Assembly: GCF_031020795.1 (NCBI RefSeq)
Contig: NZ_JAVHJP010000001.1
Coordinates: 904,751-968,750 of the forward strand
Source of the DNA: Hydrogenophaga pseudoflava
Lineage (GTDB): Bacteria > Pseudomonadota > Gammaproteobacteria > Burkholderiales > Burkholderiaceae_C
Reading direction: 5' to 3'
Length of the DNA: 64,000 nucleotides
Shown here: positions 18,093-28,287 of the stretch, in pieces
Layout: the number at the start of each line of letters is the position of its first letter
Numbering within the stretch: the first letter of the stretch is position 1
Notes under the pieces: generated by a model
The model's database searches: none
Seen by the model: the letters and a program-made list of their open reading frames with translations, nothing else
Told to the model about the DNA's origin: nothing
Translations under genes and position numbers: made by a program

Positions 18093-18843
18093 AAGCCCCC
18101 CTGCGGCGCTTCGCGCCATCCCCCCCGGGGGACAACACCAGCGGCCCGGCGAAGCCGGTTCCGCGGTGTTTCTGGCCACGGGCAGCTCTGGCCAGCGGCC
18201 AGGCTTTTCGCCAGCCGTCACACTGTCCAGGCCCACGCTGGACACCCTCAAGGCCCGGACGCCGAAGCCGGGCGAGGCCTCGTTCTTCTACCGCGACCAC
18301 CACTTCAACGTCGACACCGTCAAGGTCCTGCCGGGCGAGTACTACGTGACCACCGACGACATGATGATCATGACGGTGCTGGGCTCGTGCATCGCCGCCT
18401 GCATCTGGGACCCCAAGGTGCGCGTGGGGGGCATGAACCACTTCATGCTGCCCGAAGGCGCGGGCGACACCTCGGGCCGCTACGGCTCCTACGCGATGGA
18501 ACTGCTGATCAACGAGATGATCAAGCTCGGCGCCCGGCGCGAGAGCATGCAGGCCAAGGTGTTCGGCGGTGGCCAGGTGATGCACAGCTTCACCACCATG
18601 AACGTGGGCGAACGCAACACCGCCTTCGTGCTCGATTACCTGCAGACCGAACGCATCGCCGTCATCTCCAAGGACGTGCTGGACATCCATCCGCGCAAGG
18701 TCTGCTACTTCCCGGCGACGGGCAAGGCCATGGTCAAGCGCCTGGCCCACTCGCACCCGGAGACGCTGGAAACGCAGGAACGCAAGGGCAACGCCGCGGT
18801 GGTCGCCAAGTCCACGGCCGGTGGCTCGGTCGACCTGTTCTGA
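18079..18843 (+). CDS. cheD: Chemoreceptor glutamine deamidase CheD, N-terminus built from a repeat
   Basis: 254 aa from ATG 18079, long for CheD. CheD deamidates receptor glutamines and tunes adaptation. Conserved sequence starts only near residue 70 (FFYRDHHFNVDTVKVLPGEYYVT). The catalytic Cys104 (TVLGSCIAACIWD) and His121 (GGMNHFML) are present, and the end GGSVDLF is typical. About residues 6-40 are encoded by the dispersed repeat and look non-native (SPPAALRAIPPGGQHQRPG). The next possible start is GTG 18166, with no clear ribosome site. Initiation at 18079 would overlap cheR by 14 bases. Confidence 0.88.
   Translation: MKGFESPPAALRAIPPGGQHQRPGEAGSAVFLATGSSGQRPGFSPAVTLSRPTLDTLKARTPKPGEASFFYRDHHFNVDTVKVLPGEYYVTTDDMMIMTVLGSCIAACIWDPKVRVGGMNHFMLPEGAGDTSGRYGSYAMELLINEMIKLGARRESMQAKVFGGGQVMHSFTTMNVGERNTAFVLDYLQTERIAVISKDVLDIHPRKVCYFPATGKAMVKRLAHSHPETLETQERKGNAAVVAKSTAGGSVDLF
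18093..18195. repeat. Dispersed palindromic repeat, copy 2, inside cheD 5' end
   Basis: C-run/G-run palindrome (CCCCCC..GGGGG) followed by AGCGGCCCGGCGAAGCCGGT. Positions 18140-18164 match copy 1 (193-217, reverse strand) exactly over 25 bases. This copy has an extra tail (GGCCAGCGGCC and surroundings). It starts right after the cheR stop codon and is translated as the N-terminal extension of the cheD frame. The right boundary is approximate. Confidence 0.7.
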
Positions 18844-18855
18844 GGGGAATCGACA

Positions 18856-19956
18856 ATGGCCAGGATCCGTGTGGTGGTGGTGGACGACTCGGCGCTGGTG
18901 CGCAGCCTGCTGACCGAAATCATCAACCGCCAGCCCGACATGCAGTGCGTGGGTGCGGCCAGCGACCCGCTGGTGGCACGCGAGATGATCCGCGAGCTCA
19001 ACCCCGACGTGATCACACTGGACGTCGAGATGCCGCGCATGGACGGACTCGAATTCCTCTCGCGCCTGATGCGCCTGCGCCCGATGCCGGTGGTGATGGT
19101 GTCCACCCTGACCGAACAGGGCGCCGACATCACGCTGCGCGCGCTGGAGATGGGCGCAGTCGACTACGTGGCCAAGCCCCGCATCGGCATCACCAGCGGC
19201 CTCAACGAACTGGCCGGCGACATCGTGGACAAGATCCGCATCGCCGCGGCCGCGCACGTGCGGCGCCTGGGCCCGGCGCCCGCCGCGGCCGGCGCCAGCA
19301 CCCAGGCAGCCCCGGCCGCCACCGAAGCGCCCCGGGCGCCGCTGCCGCGCCTGGCCACCACCGAAAAAATCATCTGCATCGGCGCCTCCACCGGCGGCAC
19401 CGAGGCTATTCGCGAGGTGCTCACGCCCCTGCCTGCGGATTCACCCGCGATCGTGATCACCCAGCACATGCCGCCGGGCTTCACCACCAGCTTCGCGGCG
19501 CGGCTCGATTCGCTGTGCAAGATCCGTGTGTCCGAGGCCCGCGACGGCCAGCGCATCCTGCCCGGACACGCCTATATCGCCCCCGGCGGTCACCACCTGC
19601 GCATCGACCGCAGCGGCTCGAACTACGTGGCCGTGGTGGAGGACACCGAGCCGGTGAACCGTCACCGCCCGTCGGTGGAAGTCCTGTTCAAGTCGGCCGC
19701 GCGCGTGCTCGGGCCCAACGCGCTGGGCATCATGCTCACAGGCATGGGCGCCGACGGCGCCCTGGCCATGCGCGAGATGAAGGACGCCGGCAGCTACAAC
19801 TACGTGCAGGACGAGGCCAGCTGCGTGGTCTTTGGCATGCCGCGCATGGCCATCCAGGCCGGCGCGGCCCACGAGGTCCTGCCCCTCAAGCAGATCGCCC
19901 CGGCCCTGCTCACCCGCCTGGCCAGCAACCCGGCCTTGGTGCGCCACCGCATCTGA
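18856..19956 (+). CDS. cheB: Chemotaxis methylesterase/response regulator CheB
   Basis: 366 aa. The receiver has Asp56 in [11 protein letters not shown]. An Ala/Pro linker of about 30 residues follows, then the esterase domain with Ser178 ([11 protein letters not shown]), His in [10 protein letters not shown] and Asp in GMGADGA. CheB-P removes methyl groups set by CheR. It sits 12 bases after cheD, completing a cheA-R-D-B order that is common in Burkholderiales. Confidence 0.97.
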   Translation: MARIRVVVVDDSALVRSLLTEIINRQPDMQCVGAASDPLVAREMIRELNPDVITLDVEMPRMDGLEFLSRLMRLRPMPVVMVSTLTEQGADITLRALEMGAVDYVAKPRIGITSGLNELAGDIVDKIRIAAAAHVRRLGPAPAAAGASTQAAPAATEAPRAPLPRLATTEKIICIGASTGGTEAIREVLTPLPADSPAIVITQHMPPGFTTSFAARLDSLCKIRVSEARDGQRILPGHAYIAPGGHHLRIDRSGSNYVAVVEDTEPVNRHRPSVEVLFKSAARVLGPNALGIMLTGMGADGALAMREMKDAGSYNYVQDEASCVVFGMPRMAIQAGAAHEVLPLKQIAPALLTRLASNPALVRHRI

Positions 19957-20008
19957 GCACCAACGTTCCACCACACAACCACCCTACATCGAACCACGGA
20001 GTCTCCCC

Positions 20009-20511
20009 ATGAAAACCCGCCGCCTGTTCACCCTGAGCACCCTGCTGGGCGCACTGACCCTCTCCAGCGCCGCCCTGGCACTCGACGCGCCCAAGGAGCG
20101 CCCCATCCTCGCGGTCAGCGGCAAGATCGCCGAGAAAAACGCGGGAGAGGTGGCGCGCTTCGACATGAAGATGATCGAGGCCCTGCCGCAGCACACGTTC
20201 ACCACCAGCACGCCCTGGTTCGACAAACCGGTGAAGTTCACCGGCCCGCTGCTGGCGGACGTGCTGGCCGCCGTCAAGGCCAGCGGCACCAACGTCAGCG
20301 CCGTGGCGATCAACGACTACAAGATCACCATTCCCGCGGCGGACGCCAGCAAGTTCAAGGTGATCGTCGCCCGGCTGATCGACGACAAGCCGATCCCGGT
20401 GCGCGAGAAAGGCCCGCTGTTCGTGGTCTATCCGTTCGACAGCGCCGCCGAGCTGCGCACCTCGACCTACTACGAGCGCTCCATCTGGCAACTCAAGGCA
20501 CTGGACATCCA

Positions 20512-20515
<4 letters not shown>
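20009..20515 (+). CDS. Periplasmic YedY-like (molybdopterin-fold) protein lacking cysteine
   Basis: 168 aa with a Sec signal peptide (LSTLLGALTLSSAALA, cut near residue 25). The mature part looks like a compact oxidoreductase molybdopterin-binding domain (SUOX fold): VKFTGPLLADVLAAVKASG followed by VSAVAINDYKITIP and a C-terminal YYERSIWQLKALDI. The protein has no cysteine, so the residue that ligates Mo in YedY is absent and catalysis is unlikely. It overlaps the hybrid kinase gene by 4 bases (ATGA). I infer a periplasmic ligand- or redox-sensing partner of that kinase. Fold assignment is by eye. Confidence 0.75.
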
Positions 20516-22800
<2,285 letters not shown>

Positions 22801-22831
22801 TCCCTCTCCTTTAATAGCCGCAAAGGGCAAC

Positions 22832-22860
22832 AAAAAAGCAGGTCACCGACCTGCTTTTTT
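22832..22860. terminator. Bidirectional rho-independent terminator
   Basis: Perfect 13-base inverted repeat (AAAAAAGCAGGTC / GACCTGCTTTTTT) with a 3-base loop. It lies between the end of the hybrid kinase and the convergent Ala-rich gene. A T-run follows on both strands, so it can end both transcripts. Confidence 0.9.
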
Positions 22861-22903
22861 TCTTTGCGGGTCGCTGCGGACCCGACCCGCAGCCGGCCAG
22901 CGC

Positions 22904-23557
22904 TCAGACCCGCCGGCTGAGCAGGCTGCCAGCTTCCAGCGGTGGCCAGGTGCTGGCGCCCTGCTCGGTGTAGGCCACCGGCTCCTGCTCCCGGCGCAGG
23001 GCCGCAGGGACTGGTTCGACGCCCGGCAGATCCACCTGGGCGTCGTTGGCGACAGGCCCCTGGCCCGGGATGGCCACGTCCTTGACCCCGCTGGCGGCGG
23101 CCGCATCGGCGGCGGCCGGCTCCTGCTCACCGCGACCCAGCACCACATCGACCACGGCGGCGCTGGCCTTCCAGACGGTGGCCAGCACGTCCTGCAGCTG
23201 ACGCTTCTGCTCGGCCTGCTCGCGGGCCTTCTGGTCTTCTTCCTGGCGCTGTTCGGCGCGCAGTTTGGCATCGGCGAGGTAGTCGGCGGGCGACGCGCGT
23301 TCGCCGTCCTTTCGCCCATTGCCAGGCAGGATGGGCGCGTGTTGGGCGGCCGGCGCGCCGGCGGCAGGCTCCTGCCCGGCGCGTCCCGAAAGGGAAGCAC
23401 CACTGCGCGCGCCCTGCTCGCCGCGGCCCGAGTCGGCCTGCGGGTCGCGGGCGGAGGGCTGCGCCGCCCCGACCGAAGACGCGGCAGGCACCGGCGCCAC
23501 GGCCACCAGCGGTGCGCTCGGCCAGCTCACCGGCTGGCTGGTACTGATGTTCAACAT
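22904..23557 (-). CDS. Ala/Pro-rich hypothetical protein with charged helix
   Basis: 217 aa, no family recognised. The first 90 residues are Ala/Ser/Pro/Gly-rich and look disordered. A Glu/Gln/Arg/Lys-rich helix at about 93-125 (EQRQEEDQKAREQAEQKR) leads to VLATVWKASAAVVDVVLG, and the tail is again loosely folded. There is no signal peptide or membrane segment. It stands alone between a terminator and the VOC gene. Third-position GC is high and in line with neighbours, so it is probably a real gene. Function unknown. Confidence 0.65.
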   Translation of the reverse strand: MLNISTSQPVSWPSAPLVAVAPVPAASSVGAAQPSARDPQADSGRGEQGARSGASLSGRAGQEPAAGAPAAQHAPILPGNGRKDGERASPADYLADAKLRAEQRQEEDQKAREQAEQKRQLQDVLATVWKASAAVVDVVLGRGEQEPAAADAAAASGVKDVAIPGQGPVANDAQVDLPGVEPVPAALRREQEPVAYTEQGASTWPPLEAGSLLSRRV

Positions 23558-23658
23558 GGAAAACCCCTTTTCAACGGGTCAGCGGCCTTACTTTTCCGCT
23601 GGTCCTCCGGGTTTTCGACCGCCTAAACCGGAACTTGAGGGGTTTTCGCCCCCCACTT

Positions 23659-24198
23659 TCAACTGGCGGTGAACTCTTTTTCGTGCATCCAGGCCGCGTG
23701 CTTGGGCGCGCGCTTGGTCCGGGACCACTCGCCCAGCATGTCCCACTTCACGTCGTCGAGCTTCTTCATCATTCCGGGCGTGGCGGTGTTGGCCGCCAGT
23801 TCCAGGCGGTGGCCGTTGGGGTCGAAAAAGTAGATTGACTTGAAGATGGTGTGGTCGGTCACGCCCACCACCGGGATGCCGGCCGCCTCCAGCCGGGCCT
23901 TGGTCGCTTCCAGCTCGGCCACGGTGTCGACCTCCAGCGCGATGTGCTGCACCCAGTCGGGCGTGTTGGGGTCTCGGCCCATCTCGGGCGAGTTGGGCAG
24001 CTCGAAGAAGGCCAGGATGTTGCCCCCACCCGCGTCCATGAACAGGTGCATGTAGGGGTCGGGCGCGTGGGTGGACGGCACCTGGTCTTCGGCGATGGCG
24101 AGCACGAAGTTCATGCCCAGGTGCTTCTGGTACCACTCGACCGTGGTCTGGGCGTCCTTGCAGCGGTAGGCGACGTGGTGGATCTTGCGGATGTTCAT
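23659..24198 (-). CDS. VOC-family (glyoxalase/extradiol dioxygenase fold) protein
   Basis: 179 aa, one vicinal-oxygen-chelate repeat pair. Likely metal ligands are His7 or His8 (KIHHVAYRCKD), the His of WVQHIALEV and the Glu of GHRLELAA. Residues after about 140 form an added helical tail. It is third in a minus-strand group with a DUF2783 gene and an FAD aromatic monooxygenase, so a role on an aromatic or ring-cleavage intermediate is a fair inference. Lactoylglutathione-lyase-like activity is an alternative. Confidence 0.85.
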   Translation of the reverse strand: MNIRKIHHVAYRCKDAQTTVEWYQKHLGMNFVLAIAEDQVPSTHAPDPYMHLFMDAGGGNILAFFELPNSPEMGRDPNTPDWVQHIALEVDTVAELEATKARLEAAGIPVVGVTDHTIFKSIYFFDPNGHRLELAANTATPGMMKKLDDVKWDMLGEWSRTKRAPKHAAWMHEKEFTAS

Positions 24199-24223
24199 GG
24201 AAGTCTCCTTCGGGTGGATGGGG

Positions 24224-24448
24224 TCAGACGCCGTCGCGCGCGATGGCCAGGGCCTGCTTGAGGGCCGCGATGTCGCCGACCTGGTTGGCCAGCAACAGGA
24301 TCAGCTTGGCGTTCAACATCTGGCTCTGTTCGTCGCTGAGGTCGCGGTGGGTCTCGATCAGGGCTTCGTAGAAATCGTCGCCGGGCGTGAAGTCGCGGAA
24401 GTAGCGCTGGCCGGGCTCGGCGAGGTTGGGTTGCAGTTGCAGGCTCAT
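24224..24448 (-). CDS. DUF2783 small protein
   Basis: 74 aa. The sequence DFYEALIETHRDLSDEQSQMLNAKLILLLANQ matches the DUF2783 pattern as I know it. The family is small, cytoplasmic and found next to FAD-dependent aromatic hydroxylases. AGGAG precedes the ATG. The gene is 16 bases after the monooxygenase gene and 25 before the VOC gene, so an operon is likely. Its biochemical role is not known to me; an accessory or stabilising subunit of the hydroxylase is only a guess. Confidence 0.85.
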   Translation of the reverse strand: MSLQLQPNLAEPGQRYFRDFTPGDDFYEALIETHRDLSDEQSQMLNAKLILLLANQVGDIAALKQALAIARDGV

Positions 24449-24464
24449 CAGGTTCTCCTCGGGG

Positions 24465-26165
24465 TCAGGCGGCGACGGCTTCGGCTTGGGCGGCGGCACT
24501 CGTGATGCCCTGCCCGGTGGCGCGGGCCAGCGCGGCCCGCACGGCGGCCAGGTCGGCGCGGCGCCAGCGCGCCGCCACGTGCTGGTCGGGCCGCACCAGG
24601 TAGGTCGTGCCCGGACGGGCGTCGTAGCGCTGGGCGAACAGGCCGCCCGGGTCCTGCAGCACGGTGAAGCCGACGGCGCTGCCGCCATGCGGTGTGACCA
24701 GCACCGTCTCGACCGGCACCGGGCCGGCGGCCAGCGCCGTGGCCTGGGCGCGCAGCGCAGGTTCGAGCTGGCCCGGGTCGTCCACGAAGGCCAGCAGCAC
24801 GAAGCGGTGGCCCAGCTGGTCCAGCAGCCAGGCGTCCTGCCCCGCCACACGCACCGGTGCGTCGTCCATCGGCGCGCCGGGCACCATGTTTCCGTCGAAG
24901 GTGTCGGCGTCGGGCGTGTTCAGCGCCGAGTGCACCAGGAAGGCCGGCACCGACAGGCGGCCGGAGTTGACCAGCTTGCGGGCGAACGGCTGCGTGCGCG
25001 CCAGCTCCAGCGCGGCGTTGCGGAACAGCTTGCTGACCGCGCTCTTGGGCGTGATGAAGTCGGTGGAACGCGTCGAGTTGCGGATGTTCTCGTCGGCCGC
25101 ATACGTGCGGTCGGCGTCGTAGCTGTCCAGCAGCGCCTCGGGCGCCTGGCCCTTGATCACCAGCGCCAGTTTCCACAGCAGGTCGTCGGTGTCCTGGAAA
25201 CCGGAGTTGGCGCCGCGCGCACCAAAGGGCGAGACCTGGTGCGCCGCATCGCCCACGAACAGCAGGCGGCCGTGGCGGAAGTTCTTCATGCGGCGGCACT
25301 GGAAGGTGTAGATGCTGGCCCATTCCAGTTCGAACTCGCGGTCATCGCCCAGCATGGCCTTGACACGCGGAATGATCTTCTCGGGCTTCTTCTCTTCTTC
25401 CGGGTCGGCGTCCCAGCCGAGCTGGAAGTCGATGCGCCAGACGTTGTCGCTCTGCTTGTGCAGCAGCACGCTCTGGTTGGGGTGGAACGGCGGGTCGAAC
25501 CAGAACCAGCGCTCGGCCGGGAAGTCGGCCTTCATGACCACGTCGGCGATCAGGAAGCGGTCCTTGAACACATGGCCCTCGATGTCCAGGCCGAGCTGGC
25601 GCCGCACGTTGGAACGGGCGCCGTCGGCCACGATCAGCCAGTCGGCGTCGATGTTGAAGTTCCCGTCCGGGGTTTCGACGCTGACGCGGGCGCCGCCGTC
25701 CAGCGGCATCACGCCCACCACCTTGTATTTCCAGCGCAGGTCGGCGCCCAGCTCGGTCGCGCGGTGCACCAGCGCCTCTTCGAGGTGGTATTGCTGCAGG
25801 TTGATCATGCCCGGGCGCTTGTGGCCGGCGTCGGGCACGAGGTTGAAGCGGTAGACCTCTTCCTCGCGCAGGAAGGTGCGGCCGACGTTCCAGCTCACGC
25901 CCTTGTCGACGATGGTGTCGCCGACGCCCAGGCGGTCGAGGATTTCGAGCGCGCGCTTGGCGTAACAGACGGCGCGCGAGCCGAAGGAGACGCTGTCTTC
26001 TTCGTCGAACAGCAGCACGTCCAGGCCCTGCAGGCGGGCGTCGATGGCCGCAGCCAGGCCCACCGGGCCGGCGCCGATGATCACCAGAGGTTTGCGTTGC
26101 GGTGCGCCAGCCATGAGGTCGGCGGGGGCGCGGTAGGGGAAGGTGGGGTAGGTGTAAGTGCCCAT
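24465..26165 (-). CDS. FAD-dependent aromatic monooxygenase (MhpA/TfdB-like)
   Basis: 566 aa. Class A flavoprotein hydroxylase. The dinucleotide motif GAGPVGLAAAIDARLQG is at about residues 30-47, the DG motif in VADGARSNVRRQLG near 185, and the GD motif FVGDAAHQVSPFGARGANSG near 315. A thioredoxin-like C-terminal domain closes the protein. Such enzymes hydroxylate phenolic rings with NAD(P)H and O2. Likeness is to 3-(3-hydroxyphenyl)propionate hydroxylase, but the substrate cannot be read from sequence. First gene of the operon with DUF2783 and VOC genes. Nearby vanAB also point to lignin-type aromatics. Confidence 0.88.
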   Translation of the reverse strand: MGTYTYPTFPYRAPADLMAGAPQRKPLVIIGAGPVGLAAAIDARLQGLDVLLFDEEDSVSFGSRAVCYAKRALEILDRLGVGDTIVDKGVSWNVGRTFLREEEVYRFNLVPDAGHKRPGMINLQQYHLEEALVHRATELGADLRWKYKVVGVMPLDGGARVSVETPDGNFNIDADWLIVADGARSNVRRQLGLDIEGHVFKDRFLIADVVMKADFPAERWFWFDPPFHPNQSVLLHKQSDNVWRIDFQLGWDADPEEEKKPEKIIPRVKAMLGDDREFELEWASIYTFQCRRMKNFRHGRLLFVGDAAHQVSPFGARGANSGFQDTDDLLWKLALVIKGQAPEALLDSYDADRTYAADENIRNSTRSTDFITPKSAVSKLFRNAALELARTQPFARKLVNSGRLSVPAFLVHSALNTPDADTFDGNMVPGAPMDDAPVRVAGQDAWLLDQLGHRFVLLAFVDDPGQLEPALRAQATALAAGPVPVETVLVTPHGGSAVGFTVLQDPGGLFAQRYDARPGTTYLVRPDQHVAARWRRADLAAVRAALARATGQGITSAAAQAEAVAA

Positions 26166-26231
26166 CGAGGTCTGTCTCCTGCGGGTTTTGGTCCGGGGCG
26201 TACTGTAGCCCAGAATTTCTTATTGGTAAAC

Positions 26232-26247
26232 ACGTTTCTCTAAACGT
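26232..26247. promoter_or_regulatory. Candidate operator upstream of the FAD monooxygenase
   Basis: ACGTTT-CTCT-AAACGT, a perfect 6-base inverted repeat with a 4-base spacer, in a locally AT-rich stretch (26218-26254) that contrasts with the GC-rich surroundings. It lies 67-82 bases upstream of the monooxygenase ATG. No regulator gene is adjacent, so the binding protein is unknown. Confidence 0.5.
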
Positions 26248-26306
26248 AATTTGTGCATGGGCTGCTGAATCGGTTCTCGGGGCGTTTCCCGGTGACGTTT
26301 CTGCAA

Positions 26307-26557
26307 GCCCGAAAGGGACTGGCACCCTGCGCCGCTCATGTCCCCCGACGGCCTGCGGCCGTCTCCTCCTTTACTTCGCTTTGCAGGATGCCAGTCCCTT
26401 TCGGGCAAAGCGCAGCTGGGCACCACCGGTGGTTCGCCCACAGTGGTGCGCGCGCCCACGGCGCGGGGTGACTGGCGCAGCGAAGTAAAGGAGGAGGGTT
26501 TTGCGCAGCAAAACCCGGGGGACATGAGCGGAGCCGGTCACCCCGCGCCGTGGGCGC
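26307..26557. repeat. Mosaic of nested inverted repeats with exchangeable hairpins
   Basis: This fills most of the 448-base gap between the monooxygenase and uspA. Inverted pairs: 26307-26330 with 26383-26406 (24 bases, one mismatch); 26333-26346 with 26517-26530 (14, perfect); 26364-26380 with 26479-26495 (17, perfect); 26452-26472 with 26537-26557 (21, perfect). Between the 14- and 17-base arms each side carries a different hairpin: GACGGCC-TGC-GGCCGTC on the left and GGGTTTTGC-GCA-GCAAAACCC on the right. Frames crossing it are not genes. Nothing else is seen from 26558 to the uspA stop. Confidence 0.85.
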
Positions 26558-26613
26558 AAAGAGGGGGAGTCAACAAAGCCACAGCAGCCACCCAGCCGCC
26601 GGAGAAAGACTGG

Positions 26614-27069
26614 TCAGAGGTCTTCTTCGGAAGGCGCCACCGGCTCCCGCACCACCGTCACCGGCACCGGCGAGTGGTCCACCAGGTGCTGCGTCACCGA
26701 CCCCAGCAAGGCCGCCCGCAGACCCCCGCCGGTCCCGGCCGTCATGATCACCGCGTGACAGCCGAAGCGCTCGACGATGTCGATCAGCGTCTGCGCCGGA
26801 TCGCCCGTGGCGACCTCCTTCTCGACTTTCTGCCCCGCCGCCTCCAGCAGCGCCACCGCCGGTCGCATCAGGTCCAGGCCCGCGCCCTCGCTCACCTTCT
26901 CCAGCACCTCGGGATCGTGCGCCACCACCATCTCGTACAGCGTCGCACTCTCCTGCACATTCGCCACCAGGAAGCGCGCCCGCAGCCCCGAATGCACCAG
27001 CCGCACCGCGTGGTGCACCGCCAGCAGTGCGTGCGAGGACCCATCGACCGGAATCAGGATGTTCATCAT
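26614..27069 (-). CDS. Universal stress protein, UspA family
   Basis: 151 aa from the ATG preceded by GGAGGTGA; a second ATG follows immediately. Single Usp domain starting MNILIPVDGSSHALLAVHHAV. The ATP-binding pattern G-x2-G-x9-G-S is intact (GTGGGLRAALLGSVTQ), so it is probably of the ATP-binding type. Cytoplasmic, usually induced by starvation or stress. It stands alone and is divergent from the small gene and marR downstream. Confidence 0.92.
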   Translation of the reverse strand: MMNILIPVDGSSHALLAVHHAVRLVHSGLRARFLVANVQESATLYEMVVAHDPEVLEKVSEGAGLDLMRPAVALLEAAGQKVEKEVATGDPAQTLIDIVERFGCHAVIMTAGTGGGLRAALLGSVTQHLVDHSPVPVTVVREPVAPSEEDL

Positions 27070-27313
27070 GGCGCTCACCTCCAGCGAATGGCCCTGCCCC
27101 TTGCAGGACCGTCGGACCATGATGCCATGCGAGGCGAGCGGTGACCATGTCAAATCCCCGCGCTGCAACGGCCTCCGAACGTGTGAGGAAAGTCTCGCAC
27201 CTCTGCAGACGCGACCCACCACCTGTCAGGACTGACAGTCGCCCGCCACGGCGATGGGGGCAAGATGGCGGCTGCAACCGCTCCAGATCCGTCAGACCGC
27301 CTTTTCCACCGCC

Positions 27314-27664
27314 ATGTGCCCCCAGACCCGCGAGCTGTTCACCGAGTCCGCTTACGGCGCCCTGCCGCAGCCAGACCCGAGGCTGGTCGCAGCGCAGACG
27401 ACCCGGCCCGCCGCCACCGAACCCCCGACCTTCGTCGAGACCCTGGGCTTTCCCAAAGGAACGCCGCCACTGCCCCTGGCCCAGGTGCTCGAAGACATCC
27501 GCGCCACCGCGCCCGGCACGCGCGTCAACCGCCTGCTCGCGCCCGGCACCCTCAGCCGCCTGTTCAGCCAGGAAGCCGCCCAGGCCTCGTACGCGCTGGC
27601 CATCCTGTCCATCGTCGAGTCGCCCGACTTCGAGTCGACCCTGGCGCGCCTGCGTGCCTGTTGA
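27314..27664 (+). CDS. Hypothetical protein
   Basis: 116 aa from ATG 27314; no clear ribosome site, and in-frame extension to 27254 is possible. No family recognised. Third codon positions are overwhelmingly G or C in this frame, which supports coding. It contains a Pro-rich first half and a helical second half (VNRLLAPGTLSRLFSQEAAQASYALAILSIVES). The gene lies between uspA (divergent) and marR (same strand, 64 bases on). Opposing frames are open too, so confidence is moderate. Confidence 0.5.
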   Translation: MCPQTRELFTESAYGALPQPDPRLVAAQTTRPAATEPPTFVETLGFPKGTPPLPLAQVLEDIRATAPGTRVNRLLAPGTLSRLFSQEAAQASYALAILSIVESPDFESTLARLRAC

Positions 27665-27728
27665 GCAACCGGTACCGGCACCGGGCGCGCGCTTAAGATC
27701 GCAGCTCCCCACCGCCGCCGAGCCTCAC

Positions 27729-28190
27729 GTGAACACGGACCCTCCGACCGACCTGACGCTGCAGGCCGAACCCGGCCACCTGATCCGCCGCGCGCACCAG
27801 CTCGCGGTGTCGACCTTTCACGACACCCATGGCCGACAGGTCACGCCGGTGCAGTACGCCGTGCTGCGCGCTCTGAAAGCCGAGCCCGGGATCGACCAGG
27901 TGACCCTGGCCGACCGCGTGGCGCTGGACACCTCGACCACGGCCGACATCGCCACCCGGCTCGACGCCAAGGGCTGGATCGTGCGCGAGCTGCTGCCGCG
28001 GCGCCAGCGCGCCCTGCGCCTGACCGCCGACGGCGAGGCGGTGCTGGCCGACATGCTGCCGCGCGTGCATCCCATGTACTCGCGCCTGCTGGAGCCGCTG
28101 GAGCCGGACGAGCGGGACGAGTTCCTGCGCCTGCTGCGCAAGTTCGTGCACCTGAACGAACAATCGGCCGGCCCTTCTGATCAGGGTTAA
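27729..28190 (+). CDS. MarR-family transcriptional regulator, likely controls vanAB
   Basis: 153 aa from a GTG start; no ATG fits. The winged helix is clear: VTPVQYAVLRALKAEPGIDQVTLADRVALDTSTTADIATRL and a basic wing ELLPRRQRALRLT. MarR dimers normally repress and are released by phenolic ligands. It is directly upstream of vanAB on the same strand but separated by a probable terminator. A 22-base palindrome overlaps the likely vanA promoter, so vanillate-responsive repression is a sensible hypothesis. VanR in many other genera is GntR-type. Confidence 0.88.
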   Translation: MNTDPPTDLTLQAEPGHLIRRAHQLAVSTFHDTHGRQVTPVQYAVLRALKAEPGIDQVTLADRVALDTSTTADIATRLDAKGWIVRELLPRRQRALRLTADGEAVLADMLPRVHPMYSRLLEPLEPDERDEFLRLLRKFVHLNEQSAGPSDQG

Positions 28191-28193
28191 CCC

Positions 28194-28214
28194 GGACCTT
28201 CGGGGTCTTTTTTT
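28194..28214 (+). terminator. Probable rho-independent terminator after marR
   Basis: Short hairpin GGACC-TTCGG-GGTC followed by seven or more T. The stem is only 4-5 pairs, so it is weak but well placed between marR and the vanA promoter. Confidence 0.5.
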
Positions 28215-28230
28215 CCTTGCGCACCGTTCG

Positions 28231-28262
28231 TACAATGCGCTTCATTCAGCATACTGAATGAA
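28231..28262 (+). promoter_or_regulatory. vanA promoter -10 and MarR-type operator
   Basis: TACAAT at 28231-28236 is a good -10 box. Immediately after it, 28241-28262 is a perfect palindrome TTCATTCAG-CATA-CTGAATGAA with 9-base arms. This covers the expected transcription start and ends 25 bases before the vanA ATG. A bound dimer would block initiation. No strong -35 is visible, which would suit a regulated promoter. Confidence 0.7.
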
Positions 28263-28287
28263 AAGCCCACCCACGAAGGAGACCCGC

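Noticed and set aside
15063..18251. A 1062-codon minus-strand open frame across cheA and cheR
   Set aside because: Shadow frame; low-complexity product, while the plus strand has full CheA and CheR domains.
26338..27144. Plus-strand open frame over the repeat mosaic and uspA
   Set aside because: Its first part is translated palindromes and the rest is antisense to uspA.
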